A DNA stretch of 64,000 nt, from positions 62,001 to 126,000 of the forward strand of contig NZ_JACHCL010000002.1 in assembly GCF_014200725.1 (NCBI RefSeq), in the 5' to 3' direction. The notes under the pieces are model-generated. The model saw only the letters and a list, made by a program, of their open reading frames with translations, ran no database searches and had not been told where the DNA came from. Made by a program: the position numbers and the translations under genes. Source of the stretch: Janthinobacterium silvisoli. GTDB taxonomy: Bacteria > Pseudomonadota > Gammaproteobacteria > Burkholderiales > Burkholderiaceae_D. Position 1 is the stretch's first letter, and each line of letters opens with the position of its first letter. Positions 53,988 to 62,814 of the stretch are shown piece after piece.

Positions 53988-54767
53988 ATGACTTTTAAGC
54001 CAGCCCGCTTGCTGATCGCACTTCTCGCCGTAGTCGCGGTACCTGTTTTTGCGCAAAATATTGCAGTTGTGAATGGCAAGCCTATCCCGTCGTCGCGCGT
54101 TGATGCAGTCGTCAAGCAAGTCGTCGCCCAAGGCCAGCAACCGGATTCGCCGCAGCTGCGCGAAGCCATCAAGAAAGATTTGATTGGCCGCGAAGTGCTG
54201 ATGCAAGAAGCGGAAAGCAAAGGTTTCGGTAAAGATGCAGCAGTAAAACTCCAAATCGAAAACGCACGTCAAGCCATCGTCATCAATGCACTGGTCGGCG
54301 ACTACCTGAAAAAGAATCCGGTCAGCGACGCCGACATCAAGGCTGAGTACGACCGCTTCGTCGCCCAAACCGGCGACAAGGAATACCATGTACGCCACAT
54401 CCTGGTGGGCACGGAAGCCGAAGCGAAAGACATCATCGCCAAGCTGAAAGGCGGCGCCAAGTTTGAAGACCTGGCCAAGCAATCGAAAGATACCGGCTCG
54501 GCTGACAATGGCGGCGACCTGGACTGGGCAGCGCCATCGTCCTACCCGAAAGTTTTCTCCGACGCTTTCGTGAAACTGCAAAAAGGCCAGGTTACCGATA
54601 CCCCGGTACAAACGCCTAACGGCTTCCACGTGATCAAGCTGGACGACACCCGCGCGGCAAAACTGCCGACCCTGGAAGAAGTCAAGCCACAGATCGCTGA
54701 AGCGCTGCAACAGAAAAAATTGCAAGCGTATCAAGAAGAAATGATTAAAAAAGCGAAAATTCAGTAA
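53988..54767 (+). CDS. periplasmic parvulin-type peptidyl-prolyl isomerase, copy 1
   Basis: A 259-residue exported protein with a signal peptide (about 1-21, VFA-QN), an N-terminal helical SurA_N-like part and a parvulin domain (EYHVRHILVGTEAEAKDII ... FEDLAKQSKDTGSADNGGDLDW ... NGFHVIKLDD). It helps fold outer-membrane and periplasmic proteins. A close paralogue follows 109 bp downstream in the same direction. The ribosome site AGGA is 7 bp before the ATG. It may be read from the yciB-bolA promoter or its own. Confidence 0.92.
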   Translation: MTFKPARLLIALLAVVAVPVFAQNIAVVNGKPIPSSRVDAVVKQVVAQGQQPDSPQLREAIKKDLIGREVLMQEAESKGFGKDAAVKLQIENARQAIVINALVGDYLKKNPVSDADIKAEYDRFVAQTGDKEYHVRHILVGTEAEAKDIIAKLKGGAKFEDLAKQSKDTGSADNGGDLDWAAPSSYPKVFSDAFVKLQKGQVTDTPVQTPNGFHVIKLDDTRAAKLPTLEEVKPQIAEALQQKKLQAYQEEMIKKAKIQ

Positions 54768-54780
54768 GAATTGACCTCAC

Positions 54781-54802
54781 CCGGCGCCCTTTGTGGCGCC
54801 GG
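54781..54802 (+). terminator. GC-rich hairpin between the isomerase genes
   Basis: An 8-bp perfect stem CCGGCGCC / GGCGCCGG with a 6-base loop, 13 bp after the first isomerase stop. The following run is T-poor, so termination may be partial. Confidence 0.5.
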
Positions 54803-54876
54803 TCGTGTATTCTGCATTTGAATGCGCACTGCCAGCAGGCGCAAACCTTTGTACCGAACCAATAATAGGAATGAAC

Positions 54877-55662
54877 ATGATTTTGAAGCCAGCCCGCCTG
54901 ATCTTAGCCTTGGTAGCCGTAGCGGCGATCCCTGCTTTCGCACAAAACGTTGCCACCGTGAATGGCAAGGCGATCCCTGCATCGCGTGTTGACCAGGTCG
55001 TCAAACAAGTTGTTGCGCAAGGCCAGCAAGCGGATTCGCCGCAACTGCGCGAAGCCATCAAGAAAGACCTGATCGGCCGTGAAGTGCTGATCCAGGAAGC
55101 CGACAAACAAGGCTATGGCACCCGCCCGGAAGTCAAGGCGCAACTGGATAATGCCCGTCAAAGCATCATCATCAATGCCCTGCTGGCTGACTACATCAAG
55201 AAAAATCCGGTGAAAGATGCCGACATCAAGGCCGAGTACGACAAGGTCAAGGCGCAAGCCATGCAAGCTGGCGGCCAGGAATACCATGCACGTCACATCC
55301 TGGTGGCGACCGAAGCCGAAGCCAAGGACATCATCACCAAGCTGAAAGGCGGCGCCAAGTTTGAAGACCTGGCCAAGGTATCGAAAGACGGTTCCGCAGC
55401 CAATGGCGGCGATCTGGGCTGGGCTAACCCAAGTTCCTACGTAAAACCATTCGCCGATGCGCTGGTCGCCCTGAAACCAGGCCAGATCACGCAAACGCCG
55501 GTACAGTCGCAATTCGGTTTCCACGTGATCAAACTGGAAGAAACCCGTCCGGTCAAACTGCCTACGCTGGAAGAAGTCAAAGACCGCGTGGCTGAATCGC
55601 TGCAACAGAAGAAACTGGCCGCTTACCGCGACGAGTTGATGAAGAAAGCCAAGATTCAATAA
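54877..55662 (+). CDS. periplasmic parvulin-type peptidyl-prolyl isomerase, copy 2
   Basis: A 261-residue exported protein, a close paralogue of the preceding gene: same leader (MILKPARLILALVAVAAIPAF), same IGREVLIQEAD block and parvulin domain (EYHARHILVATEAEAKDII). The most visible change is an extra MQAGGQ segment before the parvulin domain. The ATG at 54877 is preferred to 54871 because AGGA ends exactly at 54870, leaving the proper 6-bp gap. A tandem duplication is likely. A strong terminator follows. Confidence 0.92.
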   Translation: MILKPARLILALVAVAAIPAFAQNVATVNGKAIPASRVDQVVKQVVAQGQQADSPQLREAIKKDLIGREVLIQEADKQGYGTRPEVKAQLDNARQSIIINALLADYIKKNPVKDADIKAEYDKVKAQAMQAGGQEYHARHILVATEAEAKDIITKLKGGAKFEDLAKVSKDGSAANGGDLGWANPSSYVKPFADALVALKPGQITQTPVQSQFGFHVIKLEETRPVKLPTLEEVKDRVAESLQQKKLAAYRDELMKKAKIQ

Positions 55663-55678
55663 TTTTTGAATCCCTCGT

Positions 55679-55707
55679 AAAAAGCGCTCCCCGGAGCGCT
55701 TTTTTTA
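55679..55707 (+). terminator. intrinsic terminator after the isomerase pair
   Basis: A 10-bp perfect stem AAAGCGCTCC / GGAGCGCTTT with a 2-base tip plus T7, 17 bp after the stop. The classic rho-independent form. Confidence 0.92.
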
Positions 55708-55735
55708 TGCCTGCAGGTTTCCTACCCAGCAAGCT

Positions 55736-56098
55736 TCAGGCAAAACTGAACCAGGCACGCGCGATGCGGCCATCGATCACCTCATAGGTCGCCACCAGCT
55801 CTTGCTTGCTCGTGCCTTCCGGCGTCACGCTGGTGACGATTTCATGGTCGATCACCAGCTTGCCGCAAGCGATGCGGTTCAGCAACTGCGCCTGCGGCTT
55901 GCTGGCTGCAAAACGGGCCGTGAAGCGCGGGCCGATCTGTGCACTGCCTTGCGCCAATAAGATATCGGGATGCTGGAATTGCTGCGCATCGTCGGCGTAG
56001 ATGGCCAGTAAAGCGGGCACATCATGGGCGTTGTAGGCGTCCAGTTGAGCCTGGACCACCGAGGTGGGGGAAATAAACGTGTCGTGTGTGGTCGTCAT
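55736..56098 (-). CDS. nuclear transport factor 2 (SnoaL-like) family protein
   Basis: A 120-residue NTF2-fold protein: VVQAQLDAYNAHDVPALLAIYADDAQQFQHPD at the N-terminus and IDHEIVTSVTPEGTSKQELVATYEVIDGRIARAWF at the C-terminus. Members are small enzymes or binding proteins of unknown substrate. It stands alone, convergent with the second isomerase, 38 bp from its stop to that gene's terminator region. Confidence 0.88.
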   Translation of the reverse strand: MTTTHDTFISPTSVVQAQLDAYNAHDVPALLAIYADDAQQFQHPDILLAQGSAQIGPRFTARFAASKPQAQLLNRIACGKLVIDHEIVTSVTPEGTSKQELVATYEVIDGRIARAWFSFA

Positions 56099-56225
56099 GC
56101 AGTGATACCATGGTGAGAGTGGAAAGTTTTAAAGGGTAACATCATGTACCCTGCTGCGCTGCACTTTGTTGGCAACGCTACTGGTAAAATCCGCGCCCAT
56201 CATCAATGCAACAGGAGTTAACACC

Positions 56226-57119
56226 ATGAAATGGGAAGGCAATCGCGAAAGCGACAACGTGGAAGACCGCCGCGGCGAAAATGACGGCGGTGGCAATGGT
56301 GGCGGAGGCGGCTTCGGCTTTGGCGGCCGCTCGATCGGCATCGGCACCATCGTCGTCGCCCTGCTGGGCTCCTACGTGCTGGGCGTTAATCCCCTTACCC
56401 TGCTCAATGTCCTCAGTGGCGGCGGCGGGCAGCTCAGTACGCAGCATACCCAGCAGACACCCCACCCTCCTGCAGACGACCGCACCACCAGCTTCGTCCA
56501 AACCGTGCTGGGCGATACGGAAGATACCTGGGGCGCCCTGTTCAAGGCGGAAGGCAGCAGCTATGTGAAACCCACACTGGTGCTGTACACAGGCCGCACA
56601 GAGACCGCCTGCGGCCGGGGCCAGAGCGCCAGCGGCCCCTTCTACTGCCCGGCCGATCAGAAAGTGTATCTGGACCTCGATTTCTTCCAGCTGATGCAGG
56701 ACCGCTTCAAGGTCTCCAGCGAATTTGCGGAAGCGTATGTGATCGCGCATGAGGTGGGCCACCACGTGCAAAACCTGCTGGGCTTGTCTGAAAAAGTCGA
56801 CCAGGCGCGCCGCACGCAATCCGAACGCCAGGCCAACGCCATGTCCGTGCGGCTGGAATTGCAAGCCGACTGCTTTGCCGGCGTGTGGGCCTATCACGCC
56901 AACCTGGACCGCAAGATCCTGGAAAAAGGCGACGTGGAAGCAGCGCTCAAGGCCGCCAGCGCCATCGGCGACGACGCCCTGCAACGCCAGGCGCAAGGCC
57001 ACGTCGTGCCCGACTCATTTACACACGGCACGTCGGAACAGCGCGTGCGTTGGTTCGGCCGTGGCATAGCCAGTGGCGAGATTGCGCAATGCAACACCTT
57101 CGAAGCGCGCCAGCTGTAG
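56226..57119 (+). CDS. ypfJ: YpfJ-type neutral zinc metallopeptidase
   Basis: A 297-residue predicted membrane-anchored metallopeptidase. A Gly/Asn/Asp-rich N-terminus (about 20-34) precedes one helix (about 38-55), then the protease domain with HExxH in AHEVGHHVQNLLG (H175, E176, H179) and the downstream Glu in LELQADCFAGVWA. GRGQSASGPFYCP and ASAIGDDALQRQAQG are family marks. Substrate unknown; E. coli YpfJ is poorly studied. The ribosome site CAGGAG fixes the ATG at 56226. It converges on the next gene with an 18-bp gap. Confidence 0.92.
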   Translation: MKWEGNRESDNVEDRRGENDGGGNGGGGGFGFGGRSIGIGTIVVALLGSYVLGVNPLTLLNVLSGGGGQLSTQHTQQTPHPPADDRTTSFVQTVLGDTEDTWGALFKAEGSSYVKPTLVLYTGRTETACGRGQSASGPFYCPADQKVYLDLDFFQLMQDRFKVSSEFAEAYVIAHEVGHHVQNLLGLSEKVDQARRTQSERQANAMSVRLELQADCFAGVWAYHANLDRKILEKGDVEAALKAASAIGDDALQRQAQGHVVPDSFTHGTSEQRVRWFGRGIASGEIAQCNTFEARQL

Positions 57120-57137
57120 GCGACAAGTCAAAAGCGA

Positions 57138-58217
57138 CTACTTCAGGTCGATACGCCCGTAGCGCCCGTGAGCCTCATCGTTCGGCCCGGCCGTATAGAA
57201 CAGCGTGTTGAGCGGCTGGCTATTGAGGCCATTGCCAAAGGCGATACCCCACAGCCCGTCGATCACCAGCGGCGTACCGTCCGCCGTGGCGAGAACGCCG
57301 ATGATGGCGCCGGTATCGGGATCGTAGGCGTTGATCTTGCCGTCGCCAAAATTGCCGATCAACAGCGTATTGCTGGCGCCGCCGAAATTGGCCGGCGCCA
57401 TCGCCATGCCCCATGGCGCATTCAGGGCGCCACCGCTCACCAGCCGCTTGAGGAATCTTCCACCGCTGTCGTACACATTCACGATGCCCAATCCGGGTCC
57501 CGCTTGCTCATCGTCGCCGCTGGCGGCCCGTTTGGCGTAGGCCACATAGATGCGCTCGCCGATCGTCTGAATGCCGAACGGCGCATAAGCGGCTGGCAGG
57601 CCCGGATCGTTGAACGCGCCAGGCAAGACGGCCCTGGCAAAGCCGGCATCGAAGACATCGATGCGATTATTGTGGAAATCTGTTGCGTACAGATAGTTGG
57701 CGCCGGCGTAGCTGCTGATCGCCAGGCCCTTGTAGACGCTGCCGCCAGCACTGCCATCGAACACTGTCACGGCAGTAGCCGGGCTGACCGAGGGGGACCA
57801 GGCTGAAATGCTGCCGCTTTCGCTGGCAAAAATAAACGGGCTGGCCGCGCTCACGCCGTTCTGGCTGAGCTTGAAATCCTGCGTGCCGTTAAAAACGATA
57901 CCGGTCGGCCCGGCAGGCGTGGTGACCACCAGCGATTGCAGGACACCATTGCCGTCGTACAAGGTGGATTTCGCCGTGCCGTTGTCCGCCACCCAAACGA
58001 AACCCCGCGGATTGAAGGCCAGGCCCCAGGCGTTGACCAGGTTAGGATCGGTATGCGCGGCGCTCACCTGAACCACGTCGGACACCAGGCTGGTATCGGC
58101 GTAGGCGCTGATGACGGACGGCTGGTGGTGATGGTGGCCGCCGCACGAAAACAGCGTTCCCGCGAGCACAGCAACGAGGCAGACACTGGCGATCCTGAAG
58201 GCATGGTGCGTATTCAT
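57138..58217 (-). CDS. TIGR03118 family beta-propeller-like lipoprotein
   Basis: A 359-residue exported protein with a lipoprotein-like leader (LAGTLFSCGG) followed by four His in a row (GGHHHHQPS). The rest matches TIGR03118: SLVSDVVQVSAAHTDPNLVNAWGLAF, FVWVADNGTAKSTLYDGNG, GIVFN and DFKLSQNGVSAASPFIFASESG, and a NHL-like repeat style ending in DGLWGIAFGNGLNSQPLNTLFYTAGPNDEAHGRYGRI. Function unknown. The ribosome site AAGGAAG fixes the start at 58217; the longer frame to 58256 lacks one. Confidence 0.88.
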   Translation of the reverse strand: MNTHHAFRIASVCLVAVLAGTLFSCGGHHHHQPSVISAYADTSLVSDVVQVSAAHTDPNLVNAWGLAFNPRGFVWVADNGTAKSTLYDGNGVLQSLVVTTPAGPTGIVFNGTQDFKLSQNGVSAASPFIFASESGSISAWSPSVSPATAVTVFDGSAGGSVYKGLAISSYAGANYLYATDFHNNRIDVFDAGFARAVLPGAFNDPGLPAAYAPFGIQTIGERIYVAYAKRAASGDDEQAGPGLGIVNVYDSGGRFLKRLVSGGALNAPWGMAMAPANFGGASNTLLIGNFGDGKINAYDPDTGAIIGVLATADGTPLVIDGLWGIAFGNGLNSQPLNTLFYTAGPNDEAHGRYGRIDLK

Positions 58218-58452
58218 GGCGCTTCCTTTCGAGGTAGTGAACACTGTCTGTCCCACCTTACGGCGAGTTTCCCCCTCAAACGATGACGCCGCTCAAAAGC
58301 AGGTGGAAGTCCGCCTTGCTCCGCTCCCGGTCATTGGCCGTACTTGAATAAACGTGCGAACAATTGCTGCTGACTATGCTGTAACATGCAAACTGCAAGT
58401 AACATCTTGGTATTATCCATCACAACAAGATGTCTTGCTAACAGGAAGCTCC

Positions 58453-58977
58453 ATGAACGCACTCAAAAAATCGCCTGCCTTATTCACCGCTGCAGTCTTG
58501 ATCGCCTCGGCCTTGACTCTGGCGGTACCGGCCGCAGCCCGCGCCGATGAATTGTCGTCGGCCATCGATGCCGGGCCGGCGGCGGTCAAACAATATCGCG
58601 ACAAGCTGGAACAGAACAAGAAAACCGTCATTGCCTTTTATAACAAGGCCCTGAACGACAAGGATGCCGAAGCTGCGCTGCAATTTGTCGGCCTGACCTT
58701 CCGGCAACATAACCCGGCCGCTGACGATGGCCGCGATGGCTTCCGCAAGTTCATCAAATGGGTGCATGACGATCACCCCAACTCGCATGCCGAGATACGC
58801 CAGGCGTTTGCCGATGGCGATTATGTGATCCTCAATACCTATATCAAACGCTTTCCGGACGAGCGTGGCCTGGCTGTCGGCGAAATTTTCCGCCTGGAAA
58901 ATGGCAAGATCGTCGAACACTGGGACCGTATCCAGGCATTGCCGGAAACGTCGAAAAATACCAATACCATGTTTTGA
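58453..58977 (+). CDS. exported NTF2/SnoaL-like polyketide-cyclase-fold protein
   Basis: A 174-residue precursor with a signal peptide (about 1-31, ARA-DE). The mature domain has VIAFYNKALNDKDAEAALQFVGLTFRQHNPAADDGRDGFRKFI and ends GEIFRLENGKIVEHWDRIQALPE, the SnoaL-like pattern. Such proteins are predicted aldol-type enzymes. It lies 3 bp before the AraC-type gene, so both are probably co-transcribed. A ribosome site AGGAAG fixes the start. Confidence 0.88.
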   Translation: MNALKKSPALFTAAVLIASALTLAVPAAARADELSSAIDAGPAAVKQYRDKLEQNKKTVIAFYNKALNDKDAEAALQFVGLTFRQHNPAADDGRDGFRKFIKWVHDDHPNSHAEIRQAFADGDYVILNTYIKRFPDERGLAVGEIFRLENGKIVEHWDRIQALPETSKNTNTMF

Positions 58978-58980
58978 TCC

Positions 58981-59925
58981 ATGCATGCCGGCTTGTCTGT
59001 TTCCAATGACGCCGTTTCTCCCGCCCCAATGGGCGAAAGGATCAATGGCGCATGGCAAGAAGCACCGGGCTTGATGTTTGCCGACCGCCAGCGCCTTGGC
59101 CCGCGCGACTGGGTGGCGGAACATGCCGAAGCGACTGGCAGTTATCAATTTTATGTGCAGGCCCAGGCACATCGGCAGTGCGGCGAATTCAATGGTCTGC
59201 CGCAACATGGCTGGTGCCCGGCTGGCGCTTTGCAATTACTGCGGCCCGATGAATTGGTGTTTCCGGCTGGCGCCGGTCCGGCCCGATTTCTTCACATCAC
59301 GATCTCGCCCGGCTTCCTGGCGCAGCAGTTGGCGGAACATTTTCCCGGATTTGCAGGCGGCGAGTTCAAGCGCGGCTATCGCAGCGACCTGGCCCTGCAC
59401 CGGTTGGCGCGCGCCCACGAAACCGGCATCGACCATGGCCTATCCGGCCAACAACTGTACTTTGATCAATTACGCGCGGCCATCTTGAGCCGGCTGCTGC
59501 TGGCGTTGACCACGCTGGCCGGCCATGCCTCAACAATTGAAAAAGAAGGTCTGGCGCCATTCAGGGCACGCCGCGTGGTCGATTTTATCGAAGAGAACCT
59601 GGCACAAGACTTGCGGCTGGACACGCTGGCGGACATCGCCGGCACCAGTAAATTCCATTTTTCACGGGCCTTCCGCAATACCATGGGCACCACGCCGCAT
59701 GCCTTCGTGATGCAGCGCCGCTTGCTGCGGGCGCTGGGATTGTTGCGCAGCAAACAGCCGGTGGGCGAAGTGGCGCGCCTGTGTGGCTTCGCCGATCACG
59801 CCCATTTGACGCGCCTGTTCAAGCGCAGCTTCGGTATGCCGCCCAGCAGCATTGCCGCTGGCGATGGACTCACGGCACGGTCACATCAAAGCGCCTGGCC
59901 AGCCTTTTCAATTCGCCGCTATTGA
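58981..59925 (+). CDS. AraC family transcriptional regulator
   Basis: A 314-residue regulator. The C-terminal double HTH is visible from RRVVDFIEENLAQDLRLDTLADIAGTSKFHFSRAFRN to GEVARLCGFADHAHLTRLFKRSFGMPPS (about 195-295). The N-terminal part is a cupin-like or effector region without a clear family. It follows the NTF2-fold gene by 3 bp and may be its regulator. The end overlaps the convergent solute-binding-protein gene by 56 bp; no strong ribosome site precedes the ATG, so the start could be internal. Confidence 0.88.
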   Translation: MHAGLSVSNDAVSPAPMGERINGAWQEAPGLMFADRQRLGPRDWVAEHAEATGSYQFYVQAQAHRQCGEFNGLPQHGWCPAGALQLLRPDELVFPAGAGPARFLHITISPGFLAQQLAEHFPGFAGGEFKRGYRSDLALHRLARAHETGIDHGLSGQQLYFDQLRAAILSRLLLALTTLAGHASTIEKEGLAPFRARRVVDFIEENLAQDLRLDTLADIAGTSKFHFSRAFRNTMGTTPHAFVMQRRLLRALGLLRSKQPVGEVARLCGFADHAHLTRLFKRSFGMPPSSIAAGDGLTARSHQSAWPAFSIRRY

Positions 59926-60643
59926 TCAGGCTATTGAATTCCTGGTCGAATTGCAGGCGCAGCTTGTCCGATTCAGTGGAGCGGGGAAAAGCAAAATAGC
60001 CGTTCTGTACGTCGATCACCTTGGGCAGCGCCTTGATTTGCCCCTGCAGCCCGAGGCGCACAATCACCGGATCGGTATTGCGGCGGTTGCTGATGAACAC
60101 GTCGACATGGTTATGGACCAGCATATTGAGACCATTTTCCACGCTGTTGGCCACGCTCACTTGCAGGCCAGGACGGATACGCTCCCAGTCCGCGCCATAG
60201 GCCCAGCCATTGAGTAGCACCACGCGGCGCGTCTTCAGCGCAGCGTAATCGCCATCCCAGGCAAAACCGCCCTTCTGGCGCGTGTAGAAAATGATCTGGT
60301 CTTGATAAAACGGCTGGGCGGAAAAAACCATGTGAACCATGCGCTCAGGCGATTTATAAGGGCCGATCAGGATATCGGCCTGTCCCTGCGCCAGCATGGC
60401 TTGCGCACGCGCCCAAGGCACCACGCGAAAGCGCACCGTATTGCCCGTGCGCGCCGCCATCAGCCGCAACAGTTCTGCACCCAGGCCCGTATAGTCACTG
60501 TTGTTCTTGTATTCAAACACGCGTTCAAACTGGGCGCCGACGGCCAGCAATTCGCGCGCCTGCACTGGCAATGCAAAGGCAGGCAACAGCAGCGCCAAGG
60601 CCAATAGCCTCTGGCGCAAGCCGTGCTGCCCAGGCCGTTTCAT
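59870..60643 (-). CDS. periplasmic solute-binding protein, family 3 type
   Basis: A 257-residue exported protein with a signal peptide (about 12-29, VQA-RE). The SBP_bac_3-like domain has YTGLGAELLRLMAARTGNTVRFRVVPWARAQAMLAQGQADILIGPYKSPERM. It probably binds an amino-acid- or polyamine-like ligand, or acts as a sensor domain; no permease or ATPase is next to it. Its ATG overlaps the nadC stop by one base (TGATG), so it is translated with nadC. Its 3' end overlaps the convergent AraC gene by 56 bp. Confidence 0.85.
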   Translation of the reverse strand: MKRPGQHGLRQRLLALALLLPAFALPVQARELLAVGAQFERVFEYKNNSDYTGLGAELLRLMAARTGNTVRFRVVPWARAQAMLAQGQADILIGPYKSPERMVHMVFSAQPFYQDQIIFYTRQKGGFAWDGDYAALKTRRVVLLNGWAYGADWERIRPGLQVSVANSVENGLNMLVHNHVDVFISNRRNTDPVIVRLGLQGQIKALPKVIDVQNGYFAFPRSTESDKLRLQFDQEFNSLINSGELKRLARRFDVTVP

Positions 60644-61512
60644 CAGGCGACGATGCGCAGTGAATAATCGGTGGCCCGGATATCCTTGGTCAGGCTGCCG
60701 ATCGAGATGCGGTCCACGCCCGTCTCGGCAATCGCCCGCACGGTATCGAAGTTGATGCCGCCGGACGCTTCGAGCAAGGCACGGCCAGCCGTCAGGGACA
60801 CGGCGTCGCGCATCATGTCGTTGCTGAAGTTGTCTAACAACACCGACACAGCGCCCGCCTCCAGCGCTTGCTGCAATTGTTCCAGGCTTTCCACTTCGAT
60901 CTGCACGGGCACACCTGCATCTAGCGTGCGCGCATTGTCCAGCGCCTGGCGTATGCCGCCCGCCGCCGCGATATGGTTTTCCTTGATCAAAATGCCGTCA
61001 TACAGGGCCAGGCGCTGGTTCTTGCCGCCGCCCACTCTTACCGCATACTTTTGCGCCAGGCGCAGCCCAGGCAAGGTTTTGCGCGTATCGAGAATCGAGG
61101 CCCTGGTGCCGGCGATCACCTCCACGTACTGGCGCGTGGCCGTGGCCACGGCCGACAGCAATTGCAGGAAATTGAGCGCGCTGCGTTCAGCCGTCAACAA
61201 GGCGCGTGCCGGCGCTTCGATGGTGCACACGGCGCTGTGGGCCGTCATCATGTCGCCTTCGGCGTAATGCCAGCTGATATCGATGCTGCGGTCCAGGCTT
61301 TTCATGATGCCTTCAAACCACGGTGCGCCGCACAGCACGGCTGCTTCGCGCACGATCACGCGGGCCGTGACGATGTTGTCTGGTGGCACCAGCTCGCCCG
61401 TCAGGTCGCACTGGCCCACGTCTTCCAGCAAGGCTGCCAGCAAGTTCGCTTCAAAGGCGCGCGCCAGGGCAGGATCGAAAGGGGCGAAAGAATTAACGAG
61501 GGTACTCATCAT
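60643..61512 (-). CDS. nadC: nicotinate-nucleotide pyrophosphorylase (quinolinate phosphoribosyltransferase)
   Basis: A 289-residue QPRTase. Family segments include [41 protein letters not shown] with the Arg and Lys of the quinolinate site, and [18 protein letters not shown]. It converts quinolinate and PRPP to NaMN in de novo NAD synthesis. It overlaps nadA by 4 bp (ATGA) and the next gene by 1 bp, a three-gene unit. Confidence 0.95.
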   Translation of the reverse strand: MMSTLVNSFAPFDPALARAFEANLLAALLEDVGQCDLTGELVPPDNIVTARVIVREAAVLCGAPWFEGIMKSLDRSIDISWHYAEGDMMTAHSAVCTIEAPARALLTAERSALNFLQLLSAVATATRQYVEVIAGTRASILDTRKTLPGLRLAQKYAVRVGGGKNQRLALYDGILIKENHIAAAGGIRQALDNARTLDAGVPVQIEVESLEQLQQALEAGAVSVLLDNFSNDMMRDAVSLTAGRALLEASGGINFDTVRAIAETGVDRISIGSLTKDIRATDYSLRIVA

Positions 61513-62642
61513 GCGGGACCGATTCCTTGGAACAATTGGGTTTCTTTTGCCAGGTCAGGACCTGGCTGCACGCCGGCCTTCTTGGCGGCGGCAAAGTCGA
61601 GCATGCGATTGATGGAGCGCACAGCCAGCTCACCGACGGCAGGATCGACATGGATTTCATTGTGCATGTTTTCCAGAGTCTCTGCCAGGTTCAGCAAGCC
61701 ATTCATGGCCATCCACGGGCAATGCGCGCAGCTCTTGCAGGTGGCGCTATTGCCAGCCGTCGGCGCTTCGATGAACCGTTTGCCCGGTGCGGCGGCGCGC
61801 ATCTTGTGCAAGATGCCGTTGTCGGTAGCAACGATAAAGGTATCCGCATCCATATTTTGTGCGGCAGCAATCATTTGCGAGGTGGAACCGACCATATCGG
61901 CTTGCGCCACCACATTGGCCGGCGACTCGGGATGGACCAGCACCTTGGCGTTCGGGTATTCTTCCTTCAGCAAGTCCAGTTCGATACCCTTGAACTCGTC
62001 ATGCACCAGGCAACTACCCTGCCACAGCAGCATGTCGGCGCCCGTTTCTTTCTGGATATACGAACCCAGGTGTTTATCAGGTGCCCACAGGATTTTTTTA
62101 CCCTGCGCATGCAAATGGGCCACGATGTCGAGGCCGATCGAGGACGTCACCATCCAGTCGGCGCGCGCCTTCACGGCGGCGCTGGTGTTGGCATAGACCA
62201 CTACTGTGCGGTCCGGGTGCGCATCGCAAAAAGCCGTGAATTCATCGACCGGGCAACCGAGGTCGAGCGAACAGGTCGCGTCGAGGTCGGGCATCAGCAC
62301 GGTTTTTTCAGGACTGAGGATCTTCGCCGTTTCGCCCATGAAGCGCACACCGGCCACGACCAGCGTCTTGGCGGGATGGTCGCGCCCGAAACGGGCCATT
62401 TCCAGCGAGTCGGAGACGCAGCCGCCCGTGGCTTCCGCCAGGTCTTGCAGGTCAGCATCAACGTAGTAGTGGGCGACCAGCACGGCTTCGCGCTCTTGCA
62501 GCAGGCGCTTGATGCGCGTGATCAGTTCGGCTTTTTCGGCTGGGGAAGGTGTGGCTGGCGTGCGTGCCCAGGCGTGGGCTGTGCAGCTGGCACCGTCTTG
62601 TGGATGTTCATACTCGACGGGTTTGATCGATAAGGTTTGCAT
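61509..62642 (-). CDS. nadA: quinolinate synthase
   Basis: A 377-residue NadA of the long-type. Cys ligands for its [4Fe-4S] cluster are visible in [15 protein letters not shown] and [14 protein letters not shown], with [18 protein letters not shown] in between. It makes quinolinate from iminoaspartate and DHAP. The ATG at 62642 is preferred to a TTG at 62657. It is the first gene of nadA-nadC-solute-binding protein; palindromes lie about 80-115 bp upstream. NadB is not in the window. Confidence 0.95.
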   Translation of the reverse strand: MQTLSIKPVEYEHPQDGASCTAHAWARTPATPSPAEKAELITRIKRLLQEREAVLVAHYYVDADLQDLAEATGGCVSDSLEMARFGRDHPAKTLVVAGVRFMGETAKILSPEKTVLMPDLDATCSLDLGCPVDEFTAFCDAHPDRTVVVYANTSAAVKARADWMVTSSIGLDIVAHLHAQGKKILWAPDKHLGSYIQKETGADMLLWQGSCLVHDEFKGIELDLLKEEYPNAKVLVHPESPANVVAQADMVGSTSQMIAAAQNMDADTFIVATDNGILHKMRAAAPGKRFIEAPTAGNSATCKSCAHCPWMAMNGLLNLAETLENMHNEIHVDPAVGELAVRSINRMLDFAAAKKAGVQPGPDLAKETQLFQGIGPA

Positions 62643-62718
62643 GGATGTGTCAAACAAAAACGGGATAGACCGGCACTATCGCATATCGCAGCAAGTTGCG
62701 CCGGACCTAGATAAAGAA

Positions 62719-62759
62719 GCGGTAACCGCGGCGCATCGGTTTGGGTAGCCAGGCTACCC
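62719..62759. promoter_or_regulatory. two palindromes upstream of nadA
   Basis: GCGGT-A-ACCGC (62719-62729) and GGGTAGCC-A-GGCTACCC (62743-62759) are perfect odd palindromes 13 bp apart, in the spacer between the ABC-F gene and nadA. They could be regulator sites for the NAD operon, or the second could be a terminator stem of the ABC-F gene, though it lacks a T-run and a proper loop. Confidence 0.3.
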
Positions 62760-62814
62760 GGCGCACGCCTTGCACCTTGTAAAAGGCAAGACGCGCGCGG
62801 CTCAAGACATGAGA

